From Mycolicibacterium bacteremicum (GTDB lineage Bacteria > Actinomycetota > Actinomycetes > Mycobacteriales > Mycobacteriaceae), in contig NZ_CALUAE010000030.1 of assembly GCF_943913955.1 (NCBI RefSeq), positions 1 through 64,000 of the forward strand: a stretch of DNA of 64,000 nt. Direction: 5' to 3'. The notes below the pieces were generated by a model. The model ran no database searches. It was not told where the DNA came from and saw nothing but the letters and a program-made list of their open reading frames with translations. Made by a program: the position numbers and the translations under genes. This document shows positions 35,017 through 43,367 of this stretch, one piece after another (position 1 is the stretch's first letter; the number at the start of each line of letters is the position of its first letter).

Positions 35017-35433
35017 CTATTCGGCGGCGGTGTAGTGCAGCAGCGTGATGTCGGCACCCTCGGGCTCGGTGAACACCGGGGTCATCGCCATCCCGATCCG
35101 CAACCGCGCGGGTTCCACGCCGACGATCTCGGTGGCCAACCGCGGCCCCTCGGTCCACTGCACGACGCCGAGCAGATGCGGTACGGCATCGGCGAACTGC
35201 GGGGCCACCGGTCGCTGTGCGACGGCGAAGCTGACCAGTGTTGCCGCACCGGAGATCTGGCGCCACTGCAGGTCGTCGGTCAGGGTGCCCGGTGCGAGTA
35301 CGCGCGGGTAGAAGACATAGGCGTCCAGCGACGGCGAGTACTGGACCCACACCTCGCGGCGGCGCAGGCCGTCCCAGAACGGTGCCGAGGTGGGTGTGGG
35401 CAACGGCAACGGGCGTGCCAGGGCGTCGGTCAC
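35017..35433 (-). CDS. DUF35-type OB-fold protein lacking zinc cysteines
   Basis: A 138-residue DUF35 (ChsH2/Acac-like) protein that usually partners a thiolase-like lipid-transfer protein. The N-terminal hook (PTSAPFWDGLRRREVWVQY) is followed by the rubredoxin-like zinc segment, but the four Cys are replaced (SPSLDAYVFYPRVLAPG). The OB-fold continues from about 55 to 130 (ATLVSFAVAQRP, LLGVVQWTEGP). The GTG at 35433 lies nine bases after a GGAGGG site; a TTG at 35439, overlapping the thiolase stop, has too short a spacing. Loss of zinc suggests a structural role. Confidence 0.8.
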   Translation of the reverse strand: MTDALARPLPLPTPTSAPFWDGLRRREVWVQYSPSLDAYVFYPRVLAPGTLTDDLQWRQISGAATLVSFAVAQRPVAPQFADAVPHLLGVVQWTEGPRLATEIVGVEPARLRIGMAMTPVFTEPEGADITLLHYTAAE

Positions 35434-35435
35434 GG

Positions 35436-36641
35436 TCAATCCCCCTCCAGGACGAGTGCCTCTTGCTCGCTGAGCACGCCACCGTTGCCGGAGACAAAGG
35501 CCCGGTTGCAGTCGGCGATCTGGGTGGCCTCGGCGCGGCCCATCAGCTGCCGGGTGGCGTCGCAGACATGGTGCAGCCCACCGGCGTTACCGGGCTGACC
35601 GTAACCAAGCTGCCCGCCCGCGGTGTTCATCGGGAAGTCGCCGCGGAAGGTCAGGTCATGATCGGTGACGAACTGCATGCCCTTGCCCTTCTCGCAGAAT
35701 CCGGCGTCCTCCAGCGTCAGCAGTGCGGTGATGGTGTAGCAGTCGTAGATGGACACCATGTCCATCTCGGCCGGGGTGAGACCCGCCATGCCGAATGCCG
35801 AGCCAGCGACCTCGATCATCGGGGTCTGCAACGGGTCGGCGGCGTAGACCGGGGACTTGTAGGGCACCCGTTCACCGAAGCCCTTGACCCAGACCGGGCG
35901 GTTGCGGCTCGTGCGGGCGAGGTCGGCGTCGGTGATGAGCACCGCCGATCCGCCCATGCACGGCATGACGATCTCCAGCATGTGCAGCGGCGAGGCGATG
36001 ATGGGGCTGTCCAGGACGTCGGCGATGGTCAGCGGTTTGTCCCGGAAGACCGCGCCGGGGGTGTGATTCGCGTTGACCCGTTGGTCGACGACGATCTTGG
36101 CCATCGCGGTCTCGTCGTATCCGTATGCGGCGGAGTACATCTGGGCCACCTGGGCATACGGCCCGTTCTGGCCGAGGTAACCGTAGGGGATCTCGAACTC
36201 GGCCTGTGGGGAGCCGAAGCGGAAGCTGGAGGCGCCGTAGTACAGCGCGTCACCGGGATCATAGGGCCGCTGGGCGGACATCGGGGTGAGGTAGTTGGCC
36301 GGGATGGCGCACAGCACGGCCCGGCAGATCCCGAGTTCGATCGCGGCGGCGGCGCGCCACACCATTGCCGCCCCCGAAGCGCCCCCGAGGTCGACCAGCT
36401 CGGCGAAGTTCACATTCAGGCCCAGGTACTCGACGACGGTCGACGGCACGAACAGCTGCGATTCGGCCACCCCGCAGGTGATGAGCCCGTCGACCTGGTC
36501 GACGGTCAGGCCCGCGTCGGCGACGGCGGCCGCGGCCAGCCGGGCCCACTGCTCGATGATGAACTCCGGCGTACCGGTCGGCTTTCGCGTCGCGGGTAGC
36601 TCGTGATACCCGACGATCGCCGCATCGCCACGCAAGCCCAT
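35436..36641 (-). CDS. thiolase-fold lipid-transfer-like protein, Ltp2-like
   Basis: A 401-residue thiolase-superfamily protein of the non-decarboxylating, SCP-x/Ltp type. It has the conserved DLGGASGAAMVWRAAAAI region near residue 95, GSAVLITDADLA near 250, VSIYDCYTITALLTLEDAGF near 315, and MNTAGGQLGYGQPGNAGGLHH near 350. The usual catalytic thiolase residues are not all present, as in Ltp2, which acts as a retro-aldolase together with a DUF35 protein in sterol side-chain degradation. GGAGGGAG precedes the ATG. It is the first gene of the operon, coupled to DUF35. The exact reaction is inferred. Confidence 0.87.
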   Translation of the reverse strand: MGLRGDAAIVGYHELPATRKPTGTPEFIIEQWARLAAAAVADAGLTVDQVDGLITCGVAESQLFVPSTVVEYLGLNVNFAELVDLGGASGAAMVWRAAAAIELGICRAVLCAIPANYLTPMSAQRPYDPGDALYYGASSFRFGSPQAEFEIPYGYLGQNGPYAQVAQMYSAAYGYDETAMAKIVVDQRVNANHTPGAVFRDKPLTIADVLDSPIIASPLHMLEIVMPCMGGSAVLITDADLARTSRNRPVWVKGFGERVPYKSPVYAADPLQTPMIEVAGSAFGMAGLTPAEMDMVSIYDCYTITALLTLEDAGFCEKGKGMQFVTDHDLTFRGDFPMNTAGGQLGYGQPGNAGGLHHVCDATRQLMGRAEATQIADCNRAFVSGNGGVLSEQEALVLEGD

Positions 36642-36679
36642 GCGCCACTCCCTCCGACGTGGTGTCGGCACGACAATAT

Positions 36680-36694
36680 TAGAATGAGATTCTA
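36680..36694. promoter_or_regulatory. operator palindrome of the TetR/ACAD operon
   Basis: TAGAAT-GAG-ATTCTA is a perfect 6-bp inverted repeat with three bases between, 38 bases upstream of the thiolase-like gene start. It resembles KstR-type operators, whose cores read AGAAC and GTTCT, but with different end bases. It also lies 91 bases from the divergent PE-PPE gene, which it may control as well. Confidence 0.65.
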
Positions 36695-36784
36695 CTTTCA
36701 ATATGTGGGTTACGCCCCCGCCGTCCGGCTCGAGTGCAACGATCCGATAAACGACACCGCATTCGCCGACTGGAGGGTGAGCTG

Positions 36785-38296
36785 ATGCTCAGACGGCTCG
36801 TCACCACGGCGCTGTCGGTCGTGCTCGCGATCGTGGTCTCGCTCGCCTCGACCCTGTCGCTGAGCGCCGCACTGGCCGCCACCGCCCTCATCGTCCCGGG
36901 CACCGGGACACCGAATGCCAACATCGTCGGCAAGTACCTGGAAAACGCCAGGGATTACTACATCTCGCCGTTCAATCCGGCCTGCACCGCCCAGAACGAC
37001 TGCGCGCTGCAGGGAATCGACTACCCGGCCCAGTTCTGGCCGATCCCGCTGCCGGGTTGGGGCGGGCTGACCGGCGACAAGTGGGATGTCTCCACCGGGA
37101 AGGGACTGGCCGCCCTCAACGGAGCGCTGGTCGACACGCTGGCACAGAATCCGCCGAACACGCCGGTGATCCTGATGGGCTACTCCCAGGGCGGCAACAT
37201 CGTCAGCCGGGAGAAGCGCAACCTGGCCGGCATCCCGAAGGATCAGACCTATCTGAGATTCGTCATGATCGGAAACTCCAACCGGCCCAACGGCGGGCTG
37301 TTCGAACGGCTGGCATTCCTGGGACACGTGCCGATCCTGGACGCCACCTTCGGACTGCCGGCACCGACGGACACCTGCGATCACATCTGTGCCACCGACA
37401 TCGCCTTCGAATACGACGGGGTGGCCGACTTCCCGCTGTACCCGGTCAATGCCCTGGCGGTGCTCAATGCGATCGCCGGCTTCTGGTACGTGCACGGCAC
37501 CTATCTGGCGCCCAACGCCAAGAGCGATGTCGGCGAACTGCCCGACGACTACACCCCGGCCGAACTGGCTGCCGAGCTCGCCGATCAGGACAACTGGCAG
37601 GAACACGGTGACACCCGCTACGTCACCATCCCCACCCGGACCCTGCCGATCGTGCGGCCGTTCCTGGAGTTCGCCTCCTTCAGCCATACCGAGTTACTGA
37701 TCAATCCGATTGTCGCGCTGGTGTCCCCGCTGCTGCGGGTGCTCATCGACACCGGGTACGACCGGTCCCTGAGTTACGGTGCGCCCGCGCCGTTCCGGCT
37801 CATCCCCCGGGTCGATCCGGTCACCTTCGTCAAGGATGTGGTCGCGGCGATCGACGAGGGCGTGCAGGCCGCGTTCGGCAGAAAGCCCGCACCGGCACCG
37901 GCACCGGCACCGGCAGCACCGCAGCAGATCACCGCGATGCCGGAGGAACCGGCGGAGGGCATCGCTGCGTCGGCACACGTTCGGCAGCGGCCGGCCGTGT
38001 TGCGCGGGCCCACCGGCGCCGAGGTGCTCGAGTTGTCGCGCACCCCGCACCGTGGCACGGCGACGGAAACCCTCGACGGGGACACCACAGCTGGGGACAC
38101 CACCGACGAGACGACCGGTGAGACCGCGGGTGACGAGCAGCTGAGCACCGACGATGACACGACCGGCGATCCCGGCATCGACGCGTCAGCGGGCTCCGAC
38201 GCGGAGGGCGGAGCCGATGACGCCGAGGACGCCGCCGACACCGAGGTCGCCACCCATTCCGATCCGCCGCCGGCCGACGACGCCGCGGCCGCCTGA
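36785..38296 (+). CDS. secreted PE-PPE-domain esterase (alpha/beta hydrolase)
   Basis: A 503-residue exported hydrolase. The signal peptide covers about residues 1-32 (TALSVVLAIVVSLASTLSLS, cleaved near ALAA). Residues about 35-300 form the PE-PPE domain, a cutinase-like alpha/beta hydrolase: IVPGTGTPN near 36 and the nucleophile elbow GYSQGG near 132. There is no PE or PPE domain in front, so it is a stand-alone form. From about residue 365 to the end the chain is Pro/Ala/Thr/Asp-rich and disordered. GGAGG precedes the ATG. Such enzymes hydrolyse short-chain or glycerol esters; it could supply substrates to the divergent catabolic operon. Confidence 0.88.
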   Translation: MLRRLVTTALSVVLAIVVSLASTLSLSAALAATALIVPGTGTPNANIVGKYLENARDYYISPFNPACTAQNDCALQGIDYPAQFWPIPLPGWGGLTGDKWDVSTGKGLAALNGALVDTLAQNPPNTPVILMGYSQGGNIVSREKRNLAGIPKDQTYLRFVMIGNSNRPNGGLFERLAFLGHVPILDATFGLPAPTDTCDHICATDIAFEYDGVADFPLYPVNALAVLNAIAGFWYVHGTYLAPNAKSDVGELPDDYTPAELAAELADQDNWQEHGDTRYVTIPTRTLPIVRPFLEFASFSHTELLINPIVALVSPLLRVLIDTGYDRSLSYGAPAPFRLIPRVDPVTFVKDVVAAIDEGVQAAFGRKPAPAPAPAPAAPQQITAMPEEPAEGIAASAHVRQRPAVLRGPTGAEVLELSRTPHRGTATETLDGDTTAGDTTDETTGETAGDEQLSTDDDTTGDPGIDASAGSDAEGGADDAEDAADTEVATHSDPPPADDAAAA

Positions 38297-38300
38297 CCCG

Positions 38301-38360
38301 CGGGCAGGCGCACCGGCCAGGGAACCGCGGGGGATTCCGCTGACCGGGTGCGCCTGCCCG
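38301..38360. terminator. long hairpin terminator between PE-PPE gene and hflX
   Basis: CGGGCAGGCGCACC and its complement form a perfect 14-bp stem around a 32-base loop, five bases after the PE-PPE stop and eight bases before the convergent hflX stop. It can serve both strands. Confidence 0.75.
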
Positions 38361-38367
38361 TGTCCGA

Positions 38368-39804
38368 CTACCAGTTGCTGAACTCGCCCAGCGCCGCGGC
38401 GAGCGGAACCGGAACGCGCGCGGCGATCCTGGTACCCGCCTCGGTGTGCTCGGTGGTCTCGATGCGTCCCTCGGCGTGCACCCTGGCGACCAGATCACCG
38501 CGGTCATAGGGCAGCGTGACGTCGACGAAGGCGTCGGTCGGTTCGACCAGCTCGGCCATCCGGGTCCGCAGCTGCGCCAGACCCTCGCCGGTGTGCGCCG
38601 AGACGAACACCGCATCGGGCAGGGCGCGCCGCAACTGGGCCAGCGCCAGATCGCCGGCGGCGTCGATCTTGTTGACCACCAACAGTTCCGGCGGCGGGGC
38701 GATGCCGTACTCGGTGACGACATCGTTGATCACCTGGCGGACCGCAGTGATCTGTGCCAGCGGTGTGGCATCGGAACCGTCGACGACGTGGATCAGCAGT
38801 TCGGCGTCGGCGACCTCCTCCAGCGTCGAGCGGAACGCCTCGACGAGCTGGGTGGGCAGGTGGCGGACGAACCCGACGGTATCGGTGAGCACGAATCCAC
38901 GGCCGTCCTCGAATTCCCCACGGCGGGTGGTGGGTTCCAGGGTGGCGAACAGAGCGTTCTCGACCAGCACGCCCGCGCCGGTGAGGGCGTTGAGCAGGCT
39001 GGACTTGCCGGCATTGGTGTAGCCGACGATCGCCAGCGCTGCGAGGTCGCTGCGCCGCCTGCTCCCCCGTTGCGTGTCACGGATCTTCTTCATCTCGCGA
39101 ATCTCGCGGCGCAGCTTGGACATCCGCTCCCGGATGCGCCGACGGTCGGTCTCGATCTTGGTCTCACCGGGGCCGCGGGTACCCACGCCACCGCCGGCGC
39201 CACCGGCCCGGCCACCGGCCTGCCGGGACATCGATTCACCCCAACCGCGCAGCCGCGGCAGCATGTACTCCATCTGCGCCAGTGACACCTGCGCCTTGCC
39301 TTCGCGGCTGGTCGCGTGCTGGGCGAAGATGTCCAGGATCAGCGCGGTGCGGTCGATCACCTTGACCTTGACCGCCTTCTCCAGGGCGTTGAGCTGGGCC
39401 GGGCTCAGCTCACCATCGCAGATCACGGTATCCGCGCCGGTGGCGGTCACGATCTCGCGCAGTTCGATGGCCTTGCCGGAGCCGATGTAGGTGGACGCGT
39501 CGGGTTTGTCGCGTCGCTGCACCACACCCTCGAGGACCTCCGAACCGGCGGTCTCGGCGAGCGCGGCCAACTCGGCCATACTGGCGTCCACATCGGCGGC
39601 GCTGCCCCCGGTCCACACCCCGACCAACACCACCCGCTCCAGGCGCAGCTGGCGGTATTCGACCTCGGAGATGTCGGTGAGTTCGGTCGACAGCCCGGCC
39701 ACGCGCCGTAGCGCGGCGCGGTCCTCAAGAGCGAGTTCACCGGTGCTCGGCACCGGGGTGGGCGTGAATTCGAATTCAGTCATATGTGCTTTCGATGGTG
39801 ACAT
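38368..39804 (-). CDS. hflX: ribosome-dissociating GTPase HflX
   Basis: GTPase that binds the 50S subunit and splits stalled 70S ribosomes; in mycobacteria it affects hypoxia and macrolide responses. The 478-residue protein has an N-terminal HflX domain (about 45-165, VLVGVWTGGSAADVD), a linker with Gly-rich RGPGETKIETD, and the G domain (about 265-430): G1 GYTNAGKSS, G3 DTVGF, G4 NKID, G5 VSAHTG. The start may be the ATG at 39804 or the one at 39783; neither has a strong ribosome site. It is the last gene of the DMT-Rv2728c-miaA-dapF-hflX operon. Confidence 0.95.
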   Translation of the reverse strand: MSPSKAHMTEFEFTPTPVPSTGELALEDRAALRRVAGLSTELTDISEVEYRQLRLERVVLVGVWTGGSAADVDASMAELAALAETAGSEVLEGVVQRRDKPDASTYIGSGKAIELREIVTATGADTVICDGELSPAQLNALEKAVKVKVIDRTALILDIFAQHATSREGKAQVSLAQMEYMLPRLRGWGESMSRQAGGRAGGAGGGVGTRGPGETKIETDRRRIRERMSKLRREIREMKKIRDTQRGSRRRSDLAALAIVGYTNAGKSSLLNALTGAGVLVENALFATLEPTTRRGEFEDGRGFVLTDTVGFVRHLPTQLVEAFRSTLEEVADAELLIHVVDGSDATPLAQITAVRQVINDVVTEYGIAPPPELLVVNKIDAAGDLALAQLRRALPDAVFVSAHTGEGLAQLRTRMAELVEPTDAFVDVTLPYDRGDLVARVHAEGRIETTEHTEAGTRIAARVPVPLAAALGEFSNW

Positions 39805-39828
39805 GCCGCGCGGGCAGCACGCACGTGA

Positions 39829-40704
39829 TTAATCGCCGGTGTACTCGCCGTACGCGACGAGGACCGACGGGCCGCGCAGGTAACTGGTGGCCTCGGTGAT
39901 GGTGACCGCGACCTCGCCGCCGGGCACGCGCACCCGCAACTCGCCGGTGTCCTGGCCCAGGTCGATCAGGGCTGCCAGCGCCGCGGCCACGGTTCCCGTT
40001 CCACAGGAACGGGTTTCGCCGACACCGCGTTCGTGGACGCGCATGTCGACCGCTCCCGATTCGGCCCGGGTGAGCACCTCGACATTGACACCCTCGGGGA
40101 ACTGGGCGGTGTCGAAGGTGACCGGTGCGGCCACATCGAGGGCGGCCAGCGCCGCGGCGCTCAGGTCGGTGACGCAGGCCAGGTGCGGATTGCCCACGTC
40201 GACACCGAGACCGTCGAAGGACCGCCCGCCGACGACGGCGGAGCCGGCGCCCAGCCGACTGGCCTTGCCCATGTCGACGGTCACCTCGACCCGGGTGCGG
40301 TCGGCCGGGTCGAATCCGTGCACCACCACCGGGCGCGGGCCGGCCAGCGAGCCGACCACGAACTCATCGCGGTGCTCCAGCGCGGAGGCGCGCAGGTAGT
40401 GGGCGAAGACCCGGACCCCGTTACCGCACATCTGGGCGATCGAACCGTCGGCGTTGCGGTAGTCCATGTACCAGTCGGCCCCGGCCACCCCCTCGGGCAG
40501 CGCAGCGAAGACACCGGCGGCCTGCGCGGCCGCCGCCGTGGTGACCCGCAGCACCCCGTCGGCCCCCAGGCCCCGGCGCCGGTCGCACAACGCGGCAACC
40601 CACTCGGGCGTCAGCGGCAGTTCGGCATCGAGGTCGGGCAGCACGACGAAGTCGTTCTGCGTGCCGTGCCCCTTGCAGAAGCGGAGGCCGTGGGCGGGAG
40701 TCAC
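39829..40704 (-). CDS. dapF: diaminopimelate epimerase
   Basis: Interconverts LL- and meso-diaminopimelate, giving the cross-linking residue of mycobacterial peptidoglycan and the lysine precursor. The 291-residue protein has both active-site cysteines: MCGNGVRVF near residue 93 and ETRSCGTGTVAAALA near residue 233. The N-terminal FCKGHGTQNDFVVL substrate loop is present. The GTG at 40704 overlaps the miaA stop (GTGA), so the two are coupled. Confidence 0.95.
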   Translation of the reverse strand: MTPAHGLRFCKGHGTQNDFVVLPDLDAELPLTPEWVAALCDRRRGLGADGVLRVTTAAAAQAAGVFAALPEGVAGADWYMDYRNADGSIAQMCGNGVRVFAHYLRASALEHRDEFVVGSLAGPRPVVVHGFDPADRTRVEVTVDMGKASRLGAGSAVVGGRSFDGLGVDVGNPHLACVTDLSAAALAALDVAAPVTFDTAQFPEGVNVEVLTRAESGAVDMRVHERGVGETRSCGTGTVAAALAALIDLGQDTGELRVRVPGGEVAVTITEATSYLRGPSVLVAYGEYTGD

Positions 40705-41609
40705 CTGTCCAGGATACTCAGCGCGGCCCCGGTCAGATCGCTGCGCGAGGCGTCCAGCCAGTGCACCCGGTGGTCGCGACGGAACCAGGACCGCTGCCGG
40801 CGCACGTAGCGGCGGGTGCCCAGGAAGGTGGATTCGCGGGCCGCGTCGAAGCCGGGATCGTCACCGGCGTCCAACGCGGCCAGTACCTGGGCATAACCGA
40901 TGGCCCGGGCGGCGGTCACCCCGTCGCGCAGACCGCGCTCGATCAGCGCCGACACCTCGGCGACCAGCCCGTCGGCGAACATGGTGTCGGTGCGCAGCCG
41001 CAGCCGCTCGTCCAGCGCGGCGGTGTCGGTGTCCAATCCGATGATCTCGGTCCCCCAGCGCGGGTTGCCGATCCGCGGGGCCGATGCGGCGAACGGCTCA
41101 CCGGTCAGCTCCACGACCTCCAGCGCCCGCACGATCCGTCGCCCGTCGGTGTCGAGGATGGCCGCACCGGCGGCCGGGTCGACACGGGTCAGCTCGGCGT
41201 GCAGCGCCGCCACCCCGACCTCGGCGAGACGAGCCTCCCACCGGGCCCGCACCGCGGGGTCGGTGTCCGGGAACGACCACTGATCCAGCAGCGACTGGAT
41301 GTAGAGCATCGAGCCGCCGACGATCACCGGGACCGCGCCGCGCGCCATGATGGCCTCGATATCTGCCGCCGCGCTGTGCTGGTAGCTGGCCACCGAGGCG
41401 TTCTCGGTGACCTCGAGGACGTCGAGCTGGTGGTGCACGATGCCCTGCCGCTGGTCCGGCGGGAGTTTCGCGGTGCCGATGTCCATCCCGCGGTAGAGCT
41501 GCATGGCATCGGCGTTGACGATCTCGCCGCCGAGCCGCTGGGCCAAGGCCAGCGCCAACGCGGACTTGCCGGTGCCGGTCGGGCCGATGACGGCGACCGG
41601 TCGGATCAT
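40701..41609 (-). CDS. miaA: tRNA dimethylallyltransferase
   Basis: Adds a dimethylallyl group to A37 of tRNAs reading UNN codons; MiaB then methylthiolates it. The 302-residue protein has the P-loop GPTGTGKSALA near residue 8, the catalytic Asp in NADAMQLYRGMDIGTAK near 34, the GGSMLYIQSLLD motif near 100, and the RRYVRRQRSWFRRD tRNA-binding motif near 270. The ATG at 41609 gives the standard length; the reading frame extends upstream without conservation. It lies four bases after the preceding gene. Confidence 0.96.
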   Translation of the reverse strand: MIRPVAVIGPTGTGKSALALALAQRLGGEIVNADAMQLYRGMDIGTAKLPPDQRQGIVHHQLDVLEVTENASVASYQHSAAADIEAIMARGAVPVIVGGSMLYIQSLLDQWSFPDTDPAVRARWEARLAEVGVAALHAELTRVDPAAGAAILDTDGRRIVRALEVVELTGEPFAASAPRIGNPRWGTEIIGLDTDTAALDERLRLRTDTMFADGLVAEVSALIERGLRDGVTAARAIGYAQVLAALDAGDDPGFDAARESTFLGTRRYVRRQRSWFRRDHRVHWLDASRSDLTGAALSILDR

Positions 41610-41613
41610 CGGC

Positions 41614-42291
41614 TCATACCTGCCACGTTCCCGCGAAGTAGCCGACACCGTAGGGCGCGCCCCGGTAGAGCTCGGTCGCCGACACCGGCGCCGATCCGAT
41701 CAGATCCGCCAGCATCCGGTAGGCGTCGCGGCCCACCGCACCGGCGGCGGCGCGGGCCAGCCCCGCGGTGTCCCCCGCGGCCAGCGCGTCGTCGAGCGCG
41801 GCCTGCGCGGGCACCGAGTCCGGATCGAACCCGCCCGGGGCGGCGGCGGTCAGGGTGTGGGCGCCGTCGGCGACCACGAGCAGCCCGACCGGGTCGGGTG
41901 CGGCGTCGATCGCCGCGCGCAGCCGGGCCGCATCCGCGGTGTCCGGGCCGACGATGTGCACCTCGGCAGCGGTGTCCGGGGCCACCTGTGCGCGCACCCA
42001 GCCGGTGATCAGGGCGGCCAGCGGGAGCTCGGCCACCGGCGCGCGCGATCCGGGCGACAGCGCGACGCGGATATCGGCGCCGTAGCCGGCGAACGTGCCC
42101 ACCGCACGGTGGTCGATGACGGCCTCGCCGTCGCCGGCGCCAACCGCGATCCAGCGCGGCGGCAACGCGGCGGCCGCGGCCAGCACGGCGTCGCGCAGAT
42201 CGGTGACCTCGGCCGCCGCCGCTCCGGCCAGTTCCGGCACCAGGATCGGCGCCGACGGGATCAAAGCAATGGCCGTCAACACGCCCTTCAC
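41614..42291 (-). CDS. LigB-superfamily-like protein, Rv2728c type
   Basis: A 225-residue soluble protein resembling the LigB/class III extradiol dioxygenase fold (IALIPSAPILVPELAG at the start, GDGEAVIDH, VVADGAHTL near residue 155). The conserved first-shell His ligands of true dioxygenases are not convincingly present, so it may be non-catalytic. It belongs to the operon with miaA and dapF. The start could be GTG 42291, GTG 42282 or TTG 42279; the first was chosen because it directly follows the stop of the DMT gene by one base. Confidence 0.75.
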   Translation of the reverse strand: MKGVLTAIALIPSAPILVPELAGAAAAEVTDLRDAVLAAAAALPPRWIAVGAGDGEAVIDHRAVGTFAGYGADIRVALSPGSRAPVAELPLAALITGWVRAQVAPDTAAEVHIVGPDTADAARLRAAIDAAPDPVGLLVVADGAHTLTAAAPGGFDPDSVPAQAALDDALAAGDTAGLARAAAGAVGRDAYRMLADLIGSAPVSATELYRGAPYGVGYFAGTWQV

Positions 42292-42292
42292 G

Positions 42293-43174
42293 CTAGCGTC
42301 CCGCCGAAACCTGACCGTCGGCCCAGCCCGCCTCGCCACGGGCCAGCGCGGCGGTGGCGAGCACCATCACGCTGACCGCCGCCACCAGGGTGATCCAGCC
42401 CGCCTCACCGGGACGCAACGTCTCCCCGAGCACCACCACACCGAGCGCGGAGGCCACCACCGGTTCGGTCACGGTCATCGTCGGCAGCGACGCGGTCAGC
42501 GCACCGGCCCGGAACGCGGCCTGCTGATAGCCGGTGCCGGCCACCGCCACCAGTGCCCAGGCGTAGAGCTCCGGGGTGCGCAGCAGCTCCCAGAAGCCGT
42601 CGCCGAGCCGGTCCACCACGGCCTTGGTGAGGATCGCGAACACACCCCACAACGCGCCCGACACGATCGCCAGCAGGATCGCCCCGAGCGGTCGCCCCGA
42701 CCAGATCCGGGCGCCGACGATGCACAGCACCAGCGCCGGGCCCAGCACCGCGCCGACGGCCAGCCAGACCTCCGAACCCGCCCGGGCCTGCCCGGCCGTC
42801 GGGTTGCCGACGGTGACGATCACGGCCACCGACACCGCCAGCAGCACCGCCCAGGTCCACTCGAACCGGCTCACCCGGTGGTGATTGGCGCGGGCGTTGA
42901 GCGGCAACGCGAACAGCAGCGAGGTGACCAGCAGCGCCTGCACCAGCAGCACCGAGCCCAGACCCAGCGCGGCGGCCTGCAGGCCGAAGCCGACGGCGGA
43001 GACCAGGCTGCCGATCCACCAGGCGCGGTCGCGCAACAGCCGAAGGAACAGCGTCAGATGGCTGACGTCCTCGTCGGTGACCTCGTGGGCCGAGCGCTGA
43101 TGGATGACATCGCCGATGGCGATGAACAGCGCGGCGCCCAGCGCCAGCAGCGCGGCGATGTCCGCCTTGTCCAA
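42293..43174 (-). CDS. DMT-family (EamA-like) transporter, Rv2729c type
   Basis: A 293-residue membrane protein with about ten helices, of the drug/metabolite transporter family. Typical elements are an N-terminal ALLALGAALFIAIGDVIHQR and the second half LVAVAGTGYQQAAFRAGALTASLP with the EPVVASALGVVVLGE signature. The TTG at 43174 is chosen because AGGAGG lies five bases upstream; the frame is open far beyond but encodes low-complexity sequence. It is the first gene of the miaA operon and is divergent from the DUF349 gene. Substrate unknown. Confidence 0.85.
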   Translation of the reverse strand: MDKADIAALLALGAALFIAIGDVIHQRSAHEVTDEDVSHLTLFLRLLRDRAWWIGSLVSAVGFGLQAAALGLGSVLLVQALLVTSLLFALPLNARANHHRVSRFEWTWAVLLAVSVAVIVTVGNPTAGQARAGSEVWLAVGAVLGPALVLCIVGARIWSGRPLGAILLAIVSGALWGVFAILTKAVVDRLGDGFWELLRTPELYAWALVAVAGTGYQQAAFRAGALTASLPTMTVTEPVVASALGVVVLGETLRPGEAGWITLVAAVSVMVLATAALARGEAGWADGQVSAGR

Positions 43175-43367
43175 CGGGTCCTCCTCGGGGCTCCGGGTCC
43201 TGAGGGTGCCGGTAAACCCGTTCGGATCGCAACCGCAGAACGCGCACGCATCGCGAAGCTGCGCGCACGACGGGGACCGACCTGCTTGAATAGCCCTCGG
43301 AAGCATTGAGGCGCCGCGTCGCGCGGCAGGTGCGTGGGTCAGACCATGCGGGAGTGCGAGGAAGATG

